64,000 bases of DNA from Cohnella herbarum. GTDB taxonomy: Bacteria; Bacillota; Bacilli; Paenibacillales; Paenibacillaceae. How positions within the stretch are numbered: position 1 is the stretch's first letter; each line of letters begins with the position of its first letter. Of this stretch, positions 51,897 through 62,542 are shown piece by piece. Location: contig NZ_CP051680.1 of NCBI RefSeq assembly GCF_012849095.1, positions 1,984,001 to 2,048,000 of the forward strand. Reading direction: 5' to 3'. The position numbers and the translations under genes were made by a program. Below the pieces are notes generated by a model that saw nothing but the letters and a program-made list of their open reading frames with translations, had not been told where the DNA came from and did not search any database.

Positions 51897-52682
51897 CTAT
51901 CTGCAGAAAATATGCCTGCCGATCGTCTTATACTGCGGTCGGGTCCATATCCATTTGGAAGTCGCCGTCTCCGGATTGAAGTAATATAAGCATCCGTCGC
52001 TAGGATCCCAGCCGCTAACGGCGTCTTTGACGGCTTTGACCGCTTGAGCGTTAGGCGTCAACCAAATCTGCCCGTCGGCGACGGCCGTGAACGCCCCCGG
52101 TTGGAAAATAACGCCCGTCGCCGTATTCGGAAATTGCGACGATTTCACCCGGTTGATAATAACCGCGGCAACGGCAACCTGACCCTCGTAGGGCTCGCCG
52201 CGAGATTCCCCGTACACCGCGTTCGCCATCATTTTCAAATCCTTCTCGGTGAATCCGAGATTGTTCGATGCCGGAAGCTTACTGCTCTCTCCACCGCCGG
52301 AAGCGGGAGCTTTCGAGGCTTCGCCTCCGCCGTTTCCCGTTTGAGGCAAATCGGCGGCAGTCGGTTTCCAATCTTTCGTCGCCGTCCAAAGCTTCAGCTT
52401 CGTCTTGGCGCCGACGACGCCGTCCGATTTCATGCCGAATTTCCATTGGAACCAGGTAACGGCGTTTTTCGTGCTCGCGCCGAACTGGCCGTCGACTTTG
52501 CCGTTGAAATACCCCAGAGCCTTCAGGCGCCCCTGCAGCTCGTAAATGTCCTTGCCTGAAGAGCCTTCTTTGAGAATCGCGTTGCTGAACGTTTCCCGGC
52601 TTTGGGTGGAGTGCTGTATCGTATAAAGCCCAAGCAAGCCGAATACGACGCATACTGTCAAGATCACTAGACGATAACTCAC
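51897..52682 (-). CDS. SleB-like spore-cortex-lytic/cell-wall hydrolase
   Basis: A 261-residue exported protein: signal or anchor span (VILTVCVVFGLLGLYTI), a peptidoglycan-binding domain (about 40-95: GKDIYELQGRLKALGYFNGKVDG), a Gly/Ser-rich linker and a SleB/CwlJ-type hydrolase domain (MMANAVYGESRGEPYEGQVA, with catalytic Glu). SleB depolymerises spore cortex on germination with YpeB; no ypeB is adjacent here. GTG start at 52682 with GGAAAGG upstream. It may equally be a second, paralogous cortex hydrolase. Confidence 0.85.
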   Translation of the reverse strand: MSYRLVILTVCVVFGLLGLYTIQHSTQSRETFSNAILKEGSSGKDIYELQGRLKALGYFNGKVDGQFGASTKNAVTWFQWKFGMKSDGVVGAKTKLKLWTATKDWKPTAADLPQTGNGGGEASKAPASGGGESSKLPASNNLGFTEKDLKMMANAVYGESRGEPYEGQVAVAAVIINRVKSSQFPNTATGVIFQPGAFTAVADGQIWLTPNAQAVKAVKDAVSGWDPSDGCLYYFNPETATSKWIWTRPQYKTIGRHIFCR

Positions 52683-52842
52683 TCAAGGTCACGCCTTTCC
52701 TTTTCCATGTTGGCCTTCGACCGTTAGTATGAGAAAGGGGAAAGGCTCTTATACCCAAAATTGTATCCTTTCTGCACGCATGCCAAAGCCCGCTCCCCAA
52801 ATCGGGTTGCGGGCTTTGAATTGTAATCATGGGCAGCTTGTT

Positions 52843-55539
52843 TTAAGAAGGAATCCGATGCTGGTATTGCTCCATCGTCATCAGCACCTCGCGGGGCTTG
52901 CTGCCCTCGTAAGGGCCTACGATGCCTTTGGCTTCCATGGAGTCGATCAGTCTGGCAGCGCGCGTGTAACCCACGCGCATGCGCCGCTGGAGCAGCGAGA
53001 CGGAAGCCTGTTTAGCTTCCAGTACGATCTGCACCGCTTGATCGAACAATTCGTCCAAAAACTCTGCTACTTCGTCGCTAGCCGTATCGTCGATTTCCGG
53101 TACGAGATCCTCATTGTATTCGGCCTCCGCCTGTCCGCGGCAGTATCCGACGACGGCTTCCACTTCTCCGTCGGACAAGAACGCTCCTTGGACGCGGATC
53201 GGCTTGGATGCTCCCATCGGCAGGAATAGCATATCGCCTCGGCCGAGAAGTTTCTCGGCGCCGACCATATCCAATATCGTCCGCGAATCCACTTGGGAAG
53301 ATACCCCGAACGCGATCCGGCTTGGAATATTTGCTTTGATGACGCCTGTAATGACGTCTACGGACGGACGTTGCGTCGCGATGATCAAGTGGATGCCGGA
53401 GGCGCGAGCCATCTGCGCCAATCGGCAGATCGCGTCTTCCACGTCTCCCGCGGCAACCATCATCAAGTCCGCGAGCTCGTCCACGATGACTACGATATAA
53501 GGCAGAACCGCATCGGGATTGTCTCCGCTGAGCATTAGCGCATTATATCCTTCGATATTCCTCGTTCCCGACTTCGAGAACTTTTCGTATCTCTTTTCCA
53601 TTTCCACGACGATTTTCTTGAGAGCTAGCGAAGCCCGTTTAGGATCGGTTACGACAGGAGCTAGCAGATGGGGAATCCCGTTATACACGTTTAGCTCAAC
53701 CATCTTCGGATCGATCATTAGGAACTTCACTTCGTCGGGCTTGGCCTTATATAACAAACTCGTAATAATCCCGTTAATACAAACCGATTTTCCCGATCCC
53801 GTGGCTCCCGCGACGAGCAAATGCGGCATTCTAGCGAGATTGCCTACGATCGGTTGCCCCGAAATATCCCGGCCGAAAGCAATCGTCAGCTTTGCTTGCG
53901 ATTCCTGGAACGGTTGAGTCTCCAATACTTCGCGTAACGTAACCACGCTCACTTCATTGTTCGGAACCTCGATCCCGATAGCCGCCTTACCCGGAATTGG
54001 AGCTTCCATCCGAATGTCTTTCGCCGCGAGCGCCAAAGCGATATCGTCCGTTAAGCTAACGATCCGGCTAACCTTGACTCCAACGTCCGGCTGAAGTTCG
54101 TATCGTGTAACCGCAGGGCCGCGGGCTACGTCCAGCACCTTAGCCCTTACGCCGAAGCTTTCAAGCGTAGCTTCCAGCTTGCGCGCGATATTCATATAAT
54201 CGGCCGGATTGCCCGATTTGCCTCCGCCGGACGGCTTATCCAGCAGATTAGCGCTAGGCAACCGATAAGGCTTCTGGATTTTCTTAACCGGCTTAGGCGG
54301 AGCGGGAGAAGCTTCAGGCGGGGAGTCCGCATCGGGTAGTAAATCCAGTTCGATATCCGTCGCTTCTTCCGGATCTTCCGTCACGACGGCGGAAGACGTA
54401 ATCGCATTCGTGGCTTCTACGGCTAACGGCATCGTCTGCTGCTCCATCTCGGCTTCGTCATCCCATTCGTAATCGGGATACCCTTGAGCCGTAAAGTCCG
54501 TAAAACGAGGAGCTATCGGAATATCCTCCTCGGATTCGTCATCCGGAACTTCCGGCACATGCCGTTGCGACCGAAGTCCGAATTCTCTCTGAGCCGATTG
54601 TGTGATCGGAGTTTCAGAAATGGGAGACTGAGCTTGCGGAGACGTCGAAGACGACTTGCCGGTAAATTTAATCGGCTCATCTTCTTCCCAATGTTCTTCC
54701 TGCGGAGCATAGGGATCGCGTTCCGGCTTCCCATGGAACAATTGGAAGAACAGCGGAGTTTTCCTCGGCCGCGGGATCAACGCGGGCTCCTCCATGCCAT
54801 CGTCCTCGGGCATTGTCGGAATTTCCGCCTGGGCAACCGGCCGGTTCGCCCTTCCTCCCCGTCCCGTTCCGGCAACAGGCACGACCCGAGCCGACAGAAG
54901 CTTCCGGCCGGAAGAGAACCGAGCCGCTAACAACGGCATTACTCTTAACAGGAATGTCCGAAGAGAACGTCCGATCTCGACGTATGATCGATTGGTAATC
55001 AACATGATCGCTATCGCGATCTCGATCATGAGCACGAATTTGGCTCCGTAATAGCCGAAGAGCCAATACAGCATGGAGTATTGAACAGCGCCCACGATTC
55101 CTCCGCCGACATCGGCATTAAATACCTTGATATTATCCGCGGAAGGCGCTTGCCAGAGCATTTCCCTTAATTGCGCCATCGTCTGGTTGACGATGCTCGA
55201 TGGGGTTACCGAATCCATAAGACCAAGGCTATTGTCGATAGCAGCCATCGCGCTCCATAACGTCGCGATCAAAGAGACCAGAACGTAGCCCGAACGTCGA
55301 GAAGTCCATCCGCGGGGCCAGTTGCGTTTAATCATGACGTGCAATCCGACCCAAATGCCGGCTAAAGCCAACAAGTAGTAATGCTTCCCTAACAGAAAGC
55401 CGAACAGCTTGGAAAGCGAGCGTCCGACCGCGGCTTCTCCGGAGATGGCAATGACTGAAATCGTAATCAGGAGAATACCGTATACTTCGTATTTTAAGCT
55501 TGCTCCGAACGAAGCCCGCTTCTTCTTGCGTTTGGCCAA
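52843..55539 (-). CDS. spoIIIE: DNA translocase SpoIIIE/FtsK
   Basis: An 898-residue translocase. Four hydrophobic spans lie in the first 200 residues; then a long acidic, Pro-rich linker; the motor with Walker [16 protein letters not shown] and Walker [18 protein letters not shown]; and a winged-helix gamma domain ([20 protein letters not shown]) that reads orienting DNA signals. It pumps the chromosome into the forespore or out of the septum. TTG at 55539 is supported by GGGAGGTGG 6 bases upstream and by family N-termini (AKRKKKR). Confidence 0.95.
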   Translation of the reverse strand: MAKRKKKRASFGASLKYEVYGILLITISVIAISGEAAVGRSLSKLFGFLLGKHYYLLALAGIWVGLHVMIKRNWPRGWTSRRSGYVLVSLIATLWSAMAAIDNSLGLMDSVTPSSIVNQTMAQLREMLWQAPSADNIKVFNADVGGGIVGAVQYSMLYWLFGYYGAKFVLMIEIAIAIMLITNRSYVEIGRSLRTFLLRVMPLLAARFSSGRKLLSARVVPVAGTGRGGRANRPVAQAEIPTMPEDDGMEEPALIPRPRKTPLFFQLFHGKPERDPYAPQEEHWEEDEPIKFTGKSSSTSPQAQSPISETPITQSAQREFGLRSQRHVPEVPDDESEEDIPIAPRFTDFTAQGYPDYEWDDEAEMEQQTMPLAVEATNAITSSAVVTEDPEEATDIELDLLPDADSPPEASPAPPKPVKKIQKPYRLPSANLLDKPSGGGKSGNPADYMNIARKLEATLESFGVRAKVLDVARGPAVTRYELQPDVGVKVSRIVSLTDDIALALAAKDIRMEAPIPGKAAIGIEVPNNEVSVVTLREVLETQPFQESQAKLTIAFGRDISGQPIVGNLARMPHLLVAGATGSGKSVCINGIITSLLYKAKPDEVKFLMIDPKMVELNVYNGIPHLLAPVVTDPKRASLALKKIVVEMEKRYEKFSKSGTRNIEGYNALMLSGDNPDAVLPYIVVIVDELADLMMVAAGDVEDAICRLAQMARASGIHLIIATQRPSVDVITGVIKANIPSRIAFGVSSQVDSRTILDMVGAEKLLGRGDMLFLPMGASKPIRVQGAFLSDGEVEAVVGYCRGQAEAEYNEDLVPEIDDTASDEVAEFLDELFDQAVQIVLEAKQASVSLLQRRMRVGYTRAARLIDSMEAKGIVGPYEGSKPREVLMTMEQYQHRIPS

Positions 55540-55602
55540 ATTTGCCACCTCCCGGTTCAACATTATATCACAATTGAGGGGCGGTTGGCAGACTATCGGG
55601 CG

Positions 55603-55863
55603 TTACATTCCAAAGTCGGGAAGCTCGGGAGCGGGGCGTGGTTCTAAGGTAGGATGATAACAGACCGTTTGGCCTGGGGCATACTCCGCTAACAGATAAT
55701 AATCCAACGGGGCGGACAGCAATCTCACGATCTTCCCAATGCCCGGCGCAAGCGGAAGCAGTTGCATCGTCACGCCTTGGACGGTCGCCTCCACGTATGG
55801 AGGCGGATCGTTCTGTATCCCGTCCAGAACGAGTTCCAGGGGCAATATCGTATATAGGGTCAT
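55603..55863 (-). CDS. YlzJ-like protein
   Basis: An 86-residue protein, [40 protein letters not shown], typical of the small YlzJ family found between tepA and spoIIIE. Function unknown. Its start overlaps the tepA stop by four bases, so translation is coupled. Confidence 0.9.
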   Translation of the reverse strand: MTLYTILPLELVLDGIQNDPPPYVEATVQGVTMQLLPLAPGIGKIVRLLSAPLDYYLLAEYAPGQTVCYHPTLEPRPAPELPDFGM

Positions 55864-56609
55864 CGGTTAGTCGCCTCTTCCGCCTCGTTTTTTTTTCGAT
55901 TGCTAATCCGTAGATTCAATTCCTTAAGCGCATCCCCCAGCCCGCCTACCGCATCGATAAGCCCGTGTTTAACCGCATCTCCGCCGATCACCGTCGTACC
56001 GATGTCCCTAGTCAGCTCGCCGGTCTTAAACATAAGCTGCTTGAATAGCTCCTCCGTAATCCGAGAGTGACGAGTGACGAAACGGGTAACCCTTTCTTGC
56101 ATTTTCTCCAAATAATCGAAAGTTTGCGGTACTCCGATCACTAGTCCGTTCATTCGAATCGGATGGATCGTCATTGTGGCCGTTTCTACGATAAAAGAAT
56201 AATTCGCAGACACCGCGATCGGTACGCCGATCGAATGGCCGCCGCCAAGGACGATCGTAACCGTAGGCTTCGTAAGGGAAGCAATCATCTCGGCGATCGC
56301 AAGACCGGCTTCCACGTCTCCGCCGACGGTGTTCAGCACGATCAGAAGCCCTTCCACCTTGGCATTCTGCTCGGCGGCGATCAATTGAGGAATGACATGC
56401 TCGTATTTGGTCGTTTTATTCTGAGGCGGCAGCATGAGATGACCTTCGATCTGCCCGATGATCGTCATGCAGAAAATATTGCTCTCCCCGGAAGGGATGG
56501 AGGTTTGCCCTAATTGTACGATCGATTCCGTAACGGCGGCTGCCTTGCGTCCTTCTTCGGATGGGGCCGGCTGTTCTGCCGTCTCCCCGGGTTTCGTTTT
56601 CTCGCTCAC
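55860..56609 (-). CDS. tepA: ClpP-like serine protease TepA/YmfB
   Basis: A 249-residue ClpP-fold protein: [20 protein letters not shown], catalytic Ser in [28 protein letters not shown] with the likely His region, then [17 protein letters not shown]. Known as translocation-enhancing protein in B. subtilis. A 35-residue Pro/Glu-rich N-terminus precedes the core. ATG at 56609 with AGGAGG upstream. Confidence 0.92.
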   Translation of the reverse strand: MSEKTKPGETAEQPAPSEEGRKAAAVTESIVQLGQTSIPSGESNIFCMTIIGQIEGHLMLPPQNKTTKYEHVIPQLIAAEQNAKVEGLLIVLNTVGGDVEAGLAIAEMIASLTKPTVTIVLGGGHSIGVPIAVSANYSFIVETATMTIHPIRMNGLVIGVPQTFDYLEKMQERVTRFVTRHSRITEELFKQLMFKTGELTRDIGTTVIGGDAVKHGLIDAVGGLGDALKELNLRISNRKKNEAEEATNR

Positions 56610-56670
56610 TGATTAGGCCTCCTAATAGATGTACGACTCGACCTAGTATGAGCGTTTTATGTAAAAAAAA

Positions 56671-56703
56671 CCGTCTTCCAGACGCATTAGCGACGGAAAA
56701 CGG
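56671..56703 (-). terminator. Terminator after rnjB
   Basis: On the minus strand CCGTTTTCC pairs with GGAAGACGG around 15 bases and is followed by eight T. It separates rnjB from tepA. Confidence 0.75.
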
Positions 56704-56729
56704 TTTTAGATGAGTGTGGGTAAGTCTTT

Positions 56730-58409
56730 CTACACTTCCATAATGATCGGCAAGATCATCGGTCTTCTTCTTGTTTGTTCGTATAGGAAACGTCCGAGCG
56801 CGTCTTTGACATTCGTCTTGAGCGAAGCCCATTCGTTCACGTTCTCGTTCATCAGCTTATGCAAAGTGTTGGTCACGATGCGGTTCGCTTCTTCCAATAA
56901 CCCTTCGGATTCGCGAACGTACACGAAACCGCGGGAGATAATGTCGGGACCCGACATTATCGTTCCGTCCTGCTTGCTGAGCGTGACGACGACAACGAGT
57001 ATACCGTCTTGCGACAACAGCTTGCGATCGCGAAGAACGATATTTCCGACATCGCCAACGCCAAGTCCGTCGATCAATACGTTGCCTGCAGGAATTTTGC
57101 CGGCTTTGCGCGCGGCGCCATTCTGAATCTCGACCGTATCTCCGTTGTCGAGCAGGAAGATGTTCTCTTTAGGAATACCTACGGATTCGCCGAGCAAACC
57201 GTGATGACGAAGCATACGGTATTCTCCGTGAATCGGAATGAAGTATTCCGGGCGCATCAAGTTAAGCATCAATTTAAGCTCTTCTTGGCTTCCGTGACCG
57301 GAAACGTGCACCCCGGATACGGAACCCGGGCCGTAGATAACGCTTGCACCCAAGCGCATTAACTCATCGACCGTTCTGCCGACGTAACGTTCGTTGCCTG
57401 GAATCGGCGTTGCCGAGATAATAACCGTATCGCCCGGTAAAATATCGACTTTCCGATGCGTGGAACGAGCCATCCGCGTTAGCGCCGACATAGGCTCTCC
57501 TTGGCTTCCGGTCGAGAGGATAACTACGCGATCCGCAGGGAGCTTGTTCACTTCTTCCGGCTCGATGAGCATGCCTTCCGGAATGTTCAAATAGCCGAGT
57601 TCGGAAGCGATGCTTACGATGTTGACCATACTTCTGCCGATGACCGTCATTTTGCGGCGCGTTTCCGCTGCCGCGTTAATAACCTGTTGGATCCGGTGAA
57701 CGTTGGAAGCGAACGTTGCCACAACGACGCGTTGCTTCGCGCTGCGGAAAATAGATTCGAACTCTCTTCCGATGTTGCTTTCCGAAGGCGTATAACCCGC
57801 GCGCTCCGCGTTCGTGCTGTCGGATAGCAAAGCGAGTACTCCGCGGCTTCCGATCTCCGCCATTCTTTGCAAGTCGGCAAACTGATCGTTAACCGGCGTA
57901 TGGTCGAACTTGAAGTCGCCCGTGTGCACGACGTTACCTTCCGGTGTTTCCAAGCAAACGCCAACGGAGTCAGGAATACTGTGGTTCGTACGGAAAAAGG
58001 TCGCTTTAATCGTACCGAACGTCAGCTCCGAATCCTCGTTGATCAAATGCCGTTTCGTATCTCCGAGAAGACCCGCTTCTTTTAACTTGTTTTCTACCAA
58101 GCCTAACGTCAGTTTCGTTCCGTAAATCGGAATATTAAACTGTTTCAAGACGTAAGGTAGCCCGCCGATATGATCCTCATGACCATGCGTAAGCAGAATT
58201 GCTTTCACTTTCTCGCGATTTTCCAACAAATAGGAAATATCCGGGATAACGACGTCGATTCCGAGCATCTCTTCTTCCGGGAATTTCAACCCAGCATCTA
58301 CGACCACGATGTCGTTTCCATACTGGATGCAATACATGTTTTTGCCGATTTCGCCAACGCCACCGAGCGCGAAAATCAGTAATTTATCTTGGCTGTTTTT
58401 CTTTGACAC
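56730..58409 (-). CDS. rnjB: Ribonuclease J (RnjB-type)
   Basis: A 559-residue beta-CASP metallo-beta-lactamase ribonuclease. Zinc ligands are in LTHGHEDHIGGLPYVL and HTGDFKFDHTPV; the beta-CASP region has SDSTNAERAGYT and FIPIHGEYRML. RNase J acts as 5'-exonuclease and endonuclease in mRNA decay and 16S maturation, working beside RNase Y. Position next to dapA and tepA fits RnjB (ymfA) of B. subtilis. AGGAGG precedes the ATG. Confidence 0.95.
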   Translation of the reverse strand: MSKKNSQDKLLIFALGGVGEIGKNMYCIQYGNDIVVVDAGLKFPEEEMLGIDVVIPDISYLLENREKVKAILLTHGHEDHIGGLPYVLKQFNIPIYGTKLTLGLVENKLKEAGLLGDTKRHLINEDSELTFGTIKATFFRTNHSIPDSVGVCLETPEGNVVHTGDFKFDHTPVNDQFADLQRMAEIGSRGVLALLSDSTNAERAGYTPSESNIGREFESIFRSAKQRVVVATFASNVHRIQQVINAAAETRRKMTVIGRSMVNIVSIASELGYLNIPEGMLIEPEEVNKLPADRVVILSTGSQGEPMSALTRMARSTHRKVDILPGDTVIISATPIPGNERYVGRTVDELMRLGASVIYGPGSVSGVHVSGHGSQEELKLMLNLMRPEYFIPIHGEYRMLRHHGLLGESVGIPKENIFLLDNGDTVEIQNGAARKAGKIPAGNVLIDGLGVGDVGNIVLRDRKLLSQDGILVVVVTLSKQDGTIMSGPDIISRGFVYVRESEGLLEEANRIVTNTLHKLMNENVNEWASLKTNVKDALGRFLYEQTRRRPMILPIIMEV

Positions 58410-58606
58410 TCCTAGTACCTCCTAGATCCATTCGACGCACCCGATCGATATGAAATTTTCAATTTGCTAAAATATTAGCCGCACCCAATCACTCTCAATC
58501 ATTATACATGAAGCAATTCAGGAAATACAAGATCGACGATATTATCTTTCCCTGTCAAGTTAAACGGATTCGCAGCCCCAAGATAACGACATTCCTATGT
58601 ATCGAA

Positions 58607-58653
58607 CGATCAGATGAACCTAAGTATCTTTTGTACTCCTGCTCATCTGATCG
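58607..58653 (-). terminator. Secondary hairpin downstream of dapA
   Basis: CGATCAGATGA pairs with TCATCTGATCG; it follows the dapA terminator and precedes rnjB in the 300-bp gap. May be a processing or second stop signal. Confidence 0.55.
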
Positions 58654-58659
58654 CTCAAA

Positions 58660-58686
58660 AAACCGATGCCCGGAGGACATCGGTTT
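58660..58686 (-). terminator. Terminator after dapA
   Basis: AAACCGATG, a 9-base loop, CATCGGTTT, then TTTTGAG on the minus strand, 38 bases after the dapA stop. Confidence 0.8.
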
Positions 58687-58723
58687 GCGCATAATCAGCT
58701 GCTGGCGACCGACAAACTCCTAT

Positions 58724-59602
58724 TTAGACCTTAATCAATTTTTGCAAGAATTCCGCTTCCGCCTCGTTCGCGTTCACTAGAGGAAGACGTACTCCGCCTA
58801 CCGGCAATCCGCGCAATTCAAGCGCGTATTTCACGGCAACCGGATTCGGCACGGGATGCGGACAATTGAACAGTCCGTTGAAGAACGGGTAACACTCTTC
58901 GTTGATTGCTTTCGCATCATGAACGCGACCGTCTAGATAAGCTTCGATCAGTTGCTTCATTTTGGCGCCGATGATATGGCTAGCCACGCTGATGATACCA
59001 TGACCGCCGACTGACAATGTCGGTAGGGTAACCGCGTCATCGCCGCTATATAAAACAAAGCCTTCGGGAGCGCCGCTAATGATTTCCGTCATTTGACCTA
59101 AAGAAGCGCATTCTTTAGTCGCCACGATATTCGGAATTTGAGCTAACCGCAACGTTGTTTCCGTTGAGACGCTAACGACCGTACGCGATGGTACATTATA
59201 TAAGATGACGGGTAGGGAAGTCGCTTGCGCGATCGTACGGAAATGCTGATAAATCCCTTCTTGCGTAGGCCTATTGTAGTAAGGAGCCACTAACAAAATT
59301 CCGTCCACGCCTACTTGTTCGGCTTTTTTGGTCAATTCGACGGAATGAGCGGTTTCGTTGCTGCCGGTTCCGGCAATGATTTTACATCTTCCTGCCGCAT
59401 GTTTAACCGCAAAACGGAATAAGTCGACCTTCTCCTCGTCGGATAACGTCGGGGATTCTCCCGTCGTTCCGGAGACGACCAGGCTGTCGGATTTTTGCTC
59501 CTCGATTAAATAATCGATCAAACGCCCCGTAACTTCCCAATCGATTTTCAGTTGCGCGTCAAAAGGCGTTACCATTGCTGTAATCAGACGACCGAAACTC
59601 AT
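58724..59602 (-). CDS. dapA: 4-hydroxy-tetrahydrodipicolinate synthase
   Basis: A 292-residue aldolase-fold enzyme. The Schiff-base Lys is in NIVATKECASL, GTTGESPTLSDEE and YNVPSRTV supply the substrate and Tyr-triad residues. It condenses aspartate semialdehyde with pyruvate, the first step of the lysine/dipicolinate branch. ATG at 59602 with GAGGAGG 7 bases upstream; the longer frame to 59830 overlaps dapG and is spurious. Confidence 0.97.
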   Translation of the reverse strand: MSFGRLITAMVTPFDAQLKIDWEVTGRLIDYLIEEQKSDSLVVSGTTGESPTLSDEEKVDLFRFAVKHAAGRCKIIAGTGSNETAHSVELTKKAEQVGVDGILLVAPYYNRPTQEGIYQHFRTIAQATSLPVILYNVPSRTVVSVSTETTLRLAQIPNIVATKECASLGQMTEIISGAPEGFVLYSGDDAVTLPTLSVGGHGIISVASHIIGAKMKQLIEAYLDGRVHDAKAINEECYPFFNGLFNCPHPVPNPVAVKYALELRGLPVGGVRLPLVNANEAEAEFLQKLIKV

Positions 59603-59625
59603 TACAATGTCCTCCTCTAAATTCC

Positions 59626-60843
59626 CTAAGCAAGATGTAACCCGAAAGCTGTATGCAATGCCTGCAACGCTTTCGCCAAATCTTCTTCGGATATAAGCAC
59701 CCATATGGTCGTATTGGAATCCGCGGATTGCAGAATCGGGATTCCCGAATTCGTCAACGCTTCCACGATGACCGCCATGACGCCGGGTTCCCCGTTCATT
59801 CCTCCGCCGATGACGGCGACTTTCGCGCATGCCCGGCGAATTTGCGGCTTGAATCCTAAACCCTCTAATAATCCAATCGCATTCGGCGTATCATGATCCG
59901 ATACCGTATAATGCACGCCTGAAGGCATAACGTTAATAAAATCAACGCTGATGCCATGGGACGCCATCGCGCGAAACACCCTTAACTGCACGTCGGCCGG
60001 ACCGTTATTATTAATAACGCCTATCTGCGTAACTTGATGAACATGAGCAAGTCCGGTAACTGTCTTATCGAACCAGATTCCTTGTTTACGCAAGGCCTCC
60101 GCATTCGTAACCAGCGTTCCTTCCCCGTCCGAGAACGTGGAACGAACGCGAACCGGAATTCCCGCTTTCATGGCGATTTCGACCGCTCGCGGATGGATGA
60201 CCTTTGCCCCGTTCTGGGCCATATTGCATATTTCTTCATAGCTGACGGCGGGCAACGGGCGAGCATTGCTTACCCAACGCGGGTCGGCGGTCAGAATTCC
60301 ATCAACGTCGGTATAAATATCGACAACTTTTGCGCTCAAGGCTGCGCCGAGAGCCGTCGCCGATGTATCGCTGCCGCCGCGGCCTAATGTCGTGATCTCG
60401 CCTTCGGAAGTCATCCCTTGAAAACCCGTGACGACAACGACAAGACCTTCCGACAGATGTTTGTGTACCCGTTCTGTCTTGATATCCGCAATTCGGGCGG
60501 AACCGAATCGGTCGTCCGTCATAATACCTGCCTGTCCTCCCGTCAAGGCAACGGAAGGAATGCCTTCGGCGTTCAAAAGACTGCAAAGGACGGAAGCCGA
60601 TATTAATTCGCCGCAAGATAACAGTAAATCCCGCTCTCTCGCAGGAAGCGCGTTGCCGTTTCGAAGAACGAGATTAAGAAGAGAATCCGTTGCATAGGGC
60701 TCTCCGCTTCTTCCCATTGCCGATACGACGACGACTAAGCCGTTTCCCGCCTCGCGTTCCCGAATGATATGACGGAGGACGTGCCGCCGACTTTGTTCGT
60801 CGGACAGCGACGTCCCTCCGAATTTTTGTACGATCAGGTCCAT
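59626..60843 (-). CDS. dapG: Aspartate kinase I (DapG)
   Basis: A 405-residue aspartokinase: VQKFGGTSLSDEQSRRHVLR, SCGELISASVLCSLLNAEGI, GRGGSDTSATALGAAL and KVIHPRAVEIAMKAGIPVRV; two ACT domains follow (from about residue 265). In Bacillus the DapG isozyme is controlled by meso-diaminopimelate and serves spore and cell-wall metabolism. ATG at 60843 with GGAGG upstream. It lies immediately ahead of dapA; asd, which separates spoVFB and dapG in B. subtilis, is absent. Confidence 0.96.
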   Translation of the reverse strand: MDLIVQKFGGTSLSDEQSRRHVLRHIIREREAGNGLVVVVSAMGRSGEPYATDSLLNLVLRNGNALPARERDLLLSCGELISASVLCSLLNAEGIPSVALTGGQAGIMTDDRFGSARIADIKTERVHKHLSEGLVVVVTGFQGMTSEGEITTLGRGGSDTSATALGAALSAKVVDIYTDVDGILTADPRWVSNARPLPAVSYEEICNMAQNGAKVIHPRAVEIAMKAGIPVRVRSTFSDGEGTLVTNAEALRKQGIWFDKTVTGLAHVHQVTQIGVINNNGPADVQLRVFRAMASHGISVDFINVMPSGVHYTVSDHDTPNAIGLLEGLGFKPQIRRACAKVAVIGGGMNGEPGVMAVIVEALTNSGIPILQSADSNTTIWVLISEEDLAKALQALHTAFGLHLA

Positions 60844-61013
60844 CTCGTTTTCCTCCGCTCTTGCGGAATCGCTATAACCCCGGCGATTGCACCGCATTCC
60901 CTGCTGGGCCCTTAAGCAAGCTTTCGGAAACGATCTTTAAATTCAACTCGCGAGGATTATAGAGGTGCCGCAGTACTTCCTACGAATACCTCGTTCCTGC
61001 TGACAAGTCTATC

Positions 61014-61610
61014 TCAAGCGTGTAGGAACCGCTCAATAAGCAAAGGTTGCAATTGTTTTCCTTGTAACGCCGCTTCGCAAGTTTCCATTACGAGATCCAT
61101 TCTAGCCACGAGCGAATTCGGTTTGGCAATCGGATTGTCTTGCCCGAACGGCACAAAATAAATGTTTTTCATAATAAGGAGCTTAGCGATATTCGCGGCA
61201 TTCAAGCCTAACCCGTCGTTCGTCGATATGGCGAGCACTAGCGGCCGTTGATTTCTCATTTGCGCTTTCGCCGCCATAAGCACGGGACCGTCGGTCATGG
61301 CATTTGCCAACTTACTGGTGGTATTGCCGGTACAAGGCGCAATCGTCAAGACGTCCAATAGCTTGGAAGGTCCTAGCGGCTCTGCGTCTACTATAGAGGA
61401 TATGATTTCGTTTCCGGTTATTGCGCGCAAACTTTCTTGCCAATGATTCGAAGTGCCGAATCGGGTATCCGTAGTCATGATCGTTGACGAAACGATCGGG
61501 ATCACGTTAGCTCCCGCATCCACGAACCGCTGTATTTGCGGCATAATCTCTTCTAACGTACAATGAGAACCCGATAATGCGTACCCTACGGTAATTCCCT
61601 GCCAGTTCAT
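61014..61610 (-). CDS. spoVFB: Dipicolinate synthase subunit B
   Basis: A 198-residue flavoprotein-like subunit: GITVGYALSGSHCTLEEIMP, IAPCTGNTTSKLANAMTDGP and STNDGLGLNAANIAKLL. With SpoVFA it makes dipicolinic acid in the mother cell late in sporulation for spore-core dehydration. Its start overlaps the spoVFA stop by four bases. Confidence 0.95.
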   Translation of the reverse strand: MNWQGITVGYALSGSHCTLEEIMPQIQRFVDAGANVIPIVSSTIMTTDTRFGTSNHWQESLRAITGNEIISSIVDAEPLGPSKLLDVLTIAPCTGNTTSKLANAMTDGPVLMAAKAQMRNQRPLVLAISTNDGLGLNAANIAKLLIMKNIYFVPFGQDNPIAKPNSLVARMDLVMETCEAALQGKQLQPLLIERFLHA

Positions 61611-62506
61611 GGTCTATTCCCCCGTAATCGGTCGTCTTCCAGAATGATCTGGGTTAGACTGTTCGCGATGATTCGACCGGCCGTCTTCGGAGCCACGATC
61701 CCAGGCAGTCCGGGAGCAAGCAAAGCCTTGATTCCTCGCTTCTCCGCGAAGCGGAAATCAGTGCCGCCGGGCTTAGATGCCAAGTCGATAATACATGCGC
61801 GCAGGGGAAGTTGTGCGATCACTTGTGCTGTGACTATCATAGTCGGAATTGTGTTAAAAATCAAGTCGATATTCCCCGCCTGACGCGCTAAATCAGGCAT
61901 ATAGAAAGGCTCGAAACCCATCTCGAAAGCACGGGCGAAAGCCTCATCCCTCCTTACTCCAACCTTCACGTTAGCTCCGATAGCCTGCAACGTTCTCGCC
62001 ATCGTAAACCCCGTTCTTCCGAGTCCGAGCACGATGCAATTCGACCCGTGGATCGTTATATCGGTATTCTGAATAGCCATCATCAACGCGCCTTCCGCCG
62101 TCGGAATCGAGTTGTATATGGCCACGTCGTCCCTCTCGAACAATTCTACGATTTCCAAATGATTTTTCTCGCACAGCTTCTTAAGATATGGCTTTGCCAT
62201 ACCCGTAATCACCTTGCTCGCTTTCGGGATAGCGGCGAGATGAGCATCCGTTAGCCTCAACTCTTGATCGCTGAACAACGTTGGAATGACACCTTCGTCA
62301 TCCGTACCTACCGCCGGCAATATCAACACGTCAGCCTGCTTTAAAATATCAGGAGACCACTCCGCTTTAACGACCCCGCTAAAGGGAGTATCCAACCTGT
62401 CAAAGCCCGTTATCGTAACCGCGGCATCCAACTCCGTCAACCGCCGAATCACTTCCAACTGCCGGGCATCTCCACCCGCGAGAACGATTTGAACTCCCGT
62501 AAGTAT
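61607..62506 (-). CDS. spoVFA: Dipicolinate synthase subunit A, probable ATA start
   Basis: About 299 residues: LTGVQIVLAGGDARQLEVIR, then DRLDTPFSG, IHGSNCIVLGLGRTGFTMART (NAD-binding) and LAPGLPGIVAPKTAGRIIAN. It oxidises the dihydrodipicolinate intermediate. Homologues begin Met-Leu-Thr-Gly at this very place, but the codon here is ATA (62504-62506), 5 bases behind a strong GAGGAGGGGG. The alternative is the GTG at 62542, which puts the ribosome binding site inside the gene. So either ATA is used or the annotated N-terminus is extended by 12 residues (CKKCREEG...). Confidence 0.85.
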   Translation of the reverse strand: MLTGVQIVLAGGDARQLEVIRRLTELDAAVTITGFDRLDTPFSGVVKAEWSPDILKQADVLILPAVGTDDEGVIPTLFSDQELRLTDAHLAAIPKASKVITGMAKPYLKKLCEKNHLEIVELFERDDVAIYNSIPTAEGALMMAIQNTDITIHGSNCIVLGLGRTGFTMARTLQAIGANVKVGVRRDEAFARAFEMGFEPFYMPDLARQAGNIDLIFNTIPTMIVTAQVIAQLPLRACIIDLASKPGGTDFRFAEKRGIKALLAPGLPGIVAPKTAGRIIANSLTQIILEDDRLRGNRP

Positions 62507-62542
62507 CGCAGCCCCCTCCTCTCGGCATTTCTTGCATAGCAC

